This document shows positions 60,713 through 64,000 of a DNA stretch of 64,000 nt, piece after piece (the stretch's first letter is position 1; each line of letters starts with the position of its first letter). The stretch lies in the NCBI RefSeq assembly GCF_000018685.1, contig NC_010001.1, positions 3,624,001-3,688,000 on the forward strand. Direction: 5' to 3'. The DNA is from Lachnoclostridium phytofermentans ISDg (lineage in GTDB: Bacteria; Bacillota; Clostridia; Lachnospirales; Lachnospiraceae). Below the pieces are notes generated by a model. The model worked only from the letters and a program-made list of their open reading frames with translations. It was not told where the DNA came from and searched no databases. The position numbers and the translations under genes are program-made.

Positions 60713-62032
60713 TTAATGACAACTACCACAAGAACAACCGCCACATTTGTGTTCGCCGTCTTTATGATCGTGGTGATCGTGATGATCGTGATGATCGTGG
60801 TGATCGTGATGATCGTGATGATTGCAATTTGCCTCTGTAGATGGTTTTGATGCCCCATCTAAGAAAGAAGCCACAGCAACTTCAATGTCTCCTTGCATTC
60901 CAGGAATTACAAGGATATCTTCATCCATTAATAATCCCATAGCAGCGCTACCAATTCCACCACAAATTACAACATCAACACCCATTTCTTTTAATAAATC
61001 TACAGTTGCAACATGGCCGCTGCCTGTATTCTTAAGGGTAGCTTTGCTGATTAGAGAATTTCCTTCCAATTCAAAAATAGTAAAGGTTTCACAATGACCA
61101 AAATGCTGAAATACATTATGATTCTCATCTGTTGTTACTGCAATCTTCTTCTTATTTTTTGCTACTTTTGCTTCCACTGGAAGTAATTTAGCAAGTGTCT
61201 TAGCTGCCTTATCTAACCAATCCCCTTGCAACTCTTCTGCTTTACCAGCATCCATTGTCTTTGCAATCTCTGGATTAATCGGCATTTTAGCGAGGACAGG
61301 CACACCGAATTTCGCGGAGATTTCGTCGATATGGCTTTCACCAAATACACTAATCTTCTCTTTACAGTTATGACACTCTAAATAAGAATAATTTTCAATA
61401 AAACCTAAGGTCTTTATATCCATAGCATTCGCCATATTTACGGCTTTAGATACAATCATAGATACTAATTCCTGAGGACTTGTAACGATAATAATACCAT
61501 CTAAAGGTAATGATTGGAATACTGTTAGAGGAACGTCACCAGTTCCTGGTGGCATGTCGACAAAGAGGAAATCAACATCCCCCCATACCACATCAGACCA
61601 AAACTGTTTCACTGTTTGTGCTATTACAGGTCCTCTCCAAACAACTGGAGTTTCTTCATCCTCTAATAATAAGTTAACTGACATAACTTCAATTCCATTT
61701 TTTGTGATTGCAGGTAAGATGCCAAGTTCATTGGCTTCTGCTTTCTTATGAATGCCAAATGCTTTTGGAATGGAAGGTCCTGTAATATCTGCATCTAAAA
61801 CAGCAGTTTTATAACCCATACGATTCATAAGAACTGTAAGATAAGATGTTACGGTGGATTTTCCTACACCACCCTTTCCACTCACAATACCAATTACTTT
61901 CTTCACACGACTATATTGATTCATCGGTGCTAATAAGTCTTCCTTGGATGGTTTTCTTGAACTACAATTGGAGCTACAACTACTGCAATTGCTAGAACAG
62001 CTGCTTTGTTGTTGATATACTTGTTCGCTCAT
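60713..62032 (-). CDS. Mrp/NBP35 P-loop Fe-S protein fused to NifX-like domain and His-rich tail
   Basis: 439 residues. A Cys/Ser-rich N-terminus (CSSNCSSCSSNC), Walker A SGKGGVGKST (51-60), CHNC (C220, C223) as in Mrp/NBP35 carriers, a NifX/dinitrogenase-cofactor-like domain (about 310-400) and a tail of HHD repeats ending CGGCSCGSCH. It probably binds or transfers Fe-S clusters or metals. It overlaps the DUF134 gene by 4 bp. Confidence 0.9.
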   Translation of the reverse strand: MSEQVYQQQSSCSSNCSSCSSNCSSRKPSKEDLLAPMNQYSRVKKVIGIVSGKGGVGKSTVTSYLTVLMNRMGYKTAVLDADITGPSIPKAFGIHKKAEANELGILPAITKNGIEVMSVNLLLEDEETPVVWRGPVIAQTVKQFWSDVVWGDVDFLFVDMPPGTGDVPLTVFQSLPLDGIIIVTSPQELVSMIVSKAVNMANAMDIKTLGFIENYSYLECHNCKEKISVFGESHIDEISAKFGVPVLAKMPINPEIAKTMDAGKAEELQGDWLDKAAKTLAKLLPVEAKVAKNKKKIAVTTDENHNVFQHFGHCETFTIFELEGNSLISKATLKNTGSGHVATVDLLKEMGVDVVICGGIGSAAMGLLMDEDILVIPGMQGDIEVAVASFLDGASKPSTEANCNHHDHHDHHDHHDHHDHHDHKDGEHKCGGCSCGSCH

Positions 62033-62427
62033 GTGTTATCTCCTTTATGTTCTAGATTGTGCGGTGTATCATCTTTCTGACTCACTGTTTTTTCTGCCTT
62101 CATCTTACAGACTTTACATCGCTTCTCGCAGTCGCAATGCGAGGTTGCTATGGTATAATTACCACCCTCAACCAAAACGCCTTTCGCTTCGCATAATGCT
62201 TCTGAACTCTTTTTTCTTGCTGAGTATAGAATACGTTGAAATGTGCCTCTTGATACCTGCATTCTTCCTGCTGCATCTTCTTGCTCTAGACCTTCAAGGT
62301 CGCAAAGCCTCAGTGCCTCCAATTCTTCTACATTCAGTTTCACATACTCTTTTTTTCCGCTCGCAGGTGTAAATACTTTATTCTGAAAATCCGCACACAC
62401 CCGCCTGCATACTCCATTTCTAGGCAT
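62029..62427 (-). CDS. DUF134 DNA-binding protein
   Basis: 132 residues from ATG 62427 (ATAGGAGTG). MPRNGVCRRVCADFQNKVF, NVEELEALRLCDLEGLEQEDAA and the helix-turn-helix MQVSRGTFQRILYSARKK are DUF134 hallmarks; a C-terminal CDCEKRCKVC cluster may bind metal. DUF134 genes are often next to Mrp/NifX genes, so it may regulate the operon. Confidence 0.88.
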   Translation of the reverse strand: MPRNGVCRRVCADFQNKVFTPASGKKEYVKLNVEELEALRLCDLEGLEQEDAAGRMQVSRGTFQRILYSARKKSSEALCEAKGVLVEGGNYTIATSHCDCEKRCKVCKMKAEKTVSQKDDTPHNLEHKGDNT

Positions 62428-62548
62428 ATTCACTCCTATTAAAACATTTACCACACTAGCGAAGATGCGCACTCACTTTTTTTGGCGAGTAAATCGATAC
62501 GTGTTTACGCACTCGCTGGTACCAGCCAGCTAACATATTTTATTCATA

Positions 62549-62618
62549 ACAAAGAAAAGTTCGAAAAGCATACATCTCTTGTTCAAAACAAGGAAAAGTT
62601 TAGGTACTTTTTCTTTGT
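62549..62618. repeat. Palindromic intergenic elements, copies 4 and 5 (in a 5' leader)
   Basis: ACAAAGAAAAGTTCG...TCTCTTGT (62549-62582) and ACAAGGAAAAGTTTAGGTAC...TTTGT (62588-62618) lie side by side about 20 nt after the predicted start of the DUF134-Mrp transcript. Confidence 0.6.
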
Positions 62619-62644
62619 AGTTATTGTGCATATGCACATTATCA

Positions 62645-62672
62645 ATTATACCCTAATGAGATAGTTTGTCAA
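62645..62672 (-). promoter_or_regulatory. Promoter of DUF134-Mrp operon
   Basis: Minus strand: TTGACA, 16-bp spacer, TATAAT, about 220 bp before the DUF134 start. Confidence 0.8.
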
Positions 62673-62676
62673 TAGC

Positions 62677-64000
62677 TTAACGTGTTTTCCCCGCATATTG
62701 TTTTTCTACTTGCCTTATTACAATATGATAAGAAACAAAAAGTAAAATAGACGCTGCTACCCAAGCTGCAGGTCCTGCCAAGCATATACCTGCATATCCC
62801 ATAAGTCCTGGTAATATAAATGCTGCTGCAGAACGAGCTACTAATTCAAAAACACCAGCCATTAATGGCATAAAACTTCTTCCGACTCCTTGTAACACAT
62901 TTCGGTAAACAAATATCAGGAATAAGAATGGGAAAAAGATGGAGCATAATCGTAAATACATCAATGCAGCATCCATTATAACTGGGTTATTTCCAACATC
63001 GAATAAATAAAGCAGTGGCTTTGAAAAAATCTGCAATAAGATCATAGCCAATACTGCAAAGGAAAGGGTTAGCATAGCACACTTTCTGACCCCAACTTTA
63101 ATTCGATCCAAACGATTCGCGCCTAAATTTTGTCCTGTAAAATTAGCCATTGTAACACCAAAGGTTCCAGCTGGCTGTGTTACCAACTGCTCAACTTTTG
63201 ACCCTGCGGTAAATGCCGCAATTTTATCTTCTCCAAATAGATTTAGTGCACCTTGTAAGATAATCACACCAATCGCTGTGATGGAGAACTGAAATGCCAT
63301 AGGTAATCCAATCTGCAAATGTTTCCAAGCAAATCTGAGATCCAAATGAAAATCTTTTTTGGATACACGAAGCATCGGATATTTTACAAATGCATAAATT
63401 ACACATGCAAGACCAGATAAAAACTGGGATAATACAGTTGCCCAAGCCGCCCCTGCAACCCCCATATCAAATGTAAGAATAAATAAAAAGTCTAACCCAA
63501 TATTTAAAATAGAAGAGACTGCTAAAAAATAAAGTGGAGTCCTGCTATCTCCAATTGCGCGAAGCAGGCATGCTATCATATTATAGAGCATACAAGCAAA
63601 CACACCAAGAAAGATTACTACAATGTAGTCATAAGCCTCTTGTAAAATTGTTTCTGGTGTATTTATAAGAAGTAATAAAGGCTTTGCAAGTAAAACTGCT
63701 AATACTGTTATAATAATCGTAATAGAAATTCCAAGTATAATTGAAGTAGCTACGGAGCGCTTCAATCCTTCTTCATCTTTTGCTCCAAAACGTTGAGCAG
63801 CTATCACCGCGATTCCACTTGTAATTCCAATCACAAAACCTAAAATTAAAAAGCTAAGCGGTCCGGTTGTTCCTACCGCTGCCAAAGCATTCGAGCCAAG
63901 ACACTGTCCAACGATAATCGTGTCTGTCATACTATAAAGCTGTTGGACTACATTTCCAATCAGTAAGGGGATAGAGAAGAAAAATATTAATTTGGTTGGA
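62677..64000 (-). CDS. MATE-family efflux transporter (N-terminus outside window)
   Basis: The frame is open to the right edge; upstream of the ATG at 63930 the translation PTKLIFFFSIPLLIGNVVQQ continues MATE TM1, so the real start lies beyond 64,000. Twelve-helix MATE layout with MTDTIIVGQCLGSNALAAVG and two homologous halves. It exports drugs or metabolites using an ion gradient. Confidence 0.93.
   Translation of the reverse strand, partial: PTKLIFFFSIPLLIGNVVQQLYSMTDTIIVGQCLGSNALAAVGTTGPLSFLILGFVIGITSGIAVIAAQRFGAKDEEGLKRSVATSIILGISITIIITVLAVLLAKPLLLLINTPETILQEAYDYIVVIFLGVFACMLYNMIACLLRAIGDSRTPLYFLAVSSILNIGLDFLFILTFDMGVAGAAWATVLSQFLSGLACVIYAFVKYPMLRVSKKDFHLDLRFAWKHLQIGLPMAFQFSITAIGVIILQGALNLFGEDKIAAFTAGSKVEQLVTQPAGTFGVTMANFTGQNLGANRLDRIKVGVRKCAMLTLSFAVLAMILLQIFSKPLLYLFDVGNNPVIMDAALMYLRLCSIFFPFLFLIFVYRNVLQGVGRSFMPLMAGVFELVARSAAAFILPGLMGYAGICLAGPAAWVAASILLFVSYHIVIRQVEKQYAGKTR

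Overview
The window is low-GC Firmicutes DNA. Gene content and a xylan-degradation cluster (GH3, GH10 and GH43 enzymes plus an acetyl-xylan-esterase-like hydrolase) point to a plant-polysaccharide-fermenting Lachnospiraceae species; the arrangement resembles what I recall of Lachnoclostridium (Clostridium) phytofermentans. That species call is inference, not a database result.

Positions 1 to about 33,920 are a temperate prophage with a contractile (PBSX/XkdK-type) tail. Its left end lies outside the window, so lysis and distal tail genes are not seen. The lytic genes run leftward on the minus strand. From right to left they are: a Cro-like gene; an early block of many tiny genes; recombination and replication genes (DUF1351, ERF, SSB, ERCC4 nuclease, CHC2 primase, DUF927 helicase); a cluster of GTTACAC iterons; an ArpU-like late regulator; a structured-RNA region with a tRNA-like element; terminases; portal; a MuF protein carrying a C-terminal toxin domain; scaffold and capsid; connectors; sheath; tube; a tail chaperone with a -1 frameshift; and the tape measure. 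The plus strand carries the lysogeny module (repressor, ImmA-type protease, membrane protein, large serine integrase) and cargo: a secreted protein, an Abi-alpha protein and a probable type I toxin-antitoxin locus. The switch region has two near-consensus divergent promoters, four operator-like palindromes, three further TTGTACA boxes spaced 22-23 bp, and a LexA-type box.

The prophage sits in a P-type cation ATPase gene. Its 3' part resumes at about 33,930 inside the conserved PEGLP motif of transmembrane helix 4, so the host gene is split while the prophage is integrated.

From 35.7 to 64 kb is host chromosome: thioesterase, DUF436 protein, enolase, SH3/cell-wall hydrolase, GNAT and DUF2156 proteins, CBS-ACT protein, argininosuccinate lyase, an ABC exporter pair, the xylan cluster with a decayed GH10 lipoprotein gene, a two-gene SufBC system, a CorC/HlyC-type transporter, MgtE behind an M-box riboswitch and a 53-codon ORF, an Mrp/NifX fusion with DUF134, and a partial MATE transporter. 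A palindromic element of about 35 bp recurs at least five times in intergenic spaces of this part.
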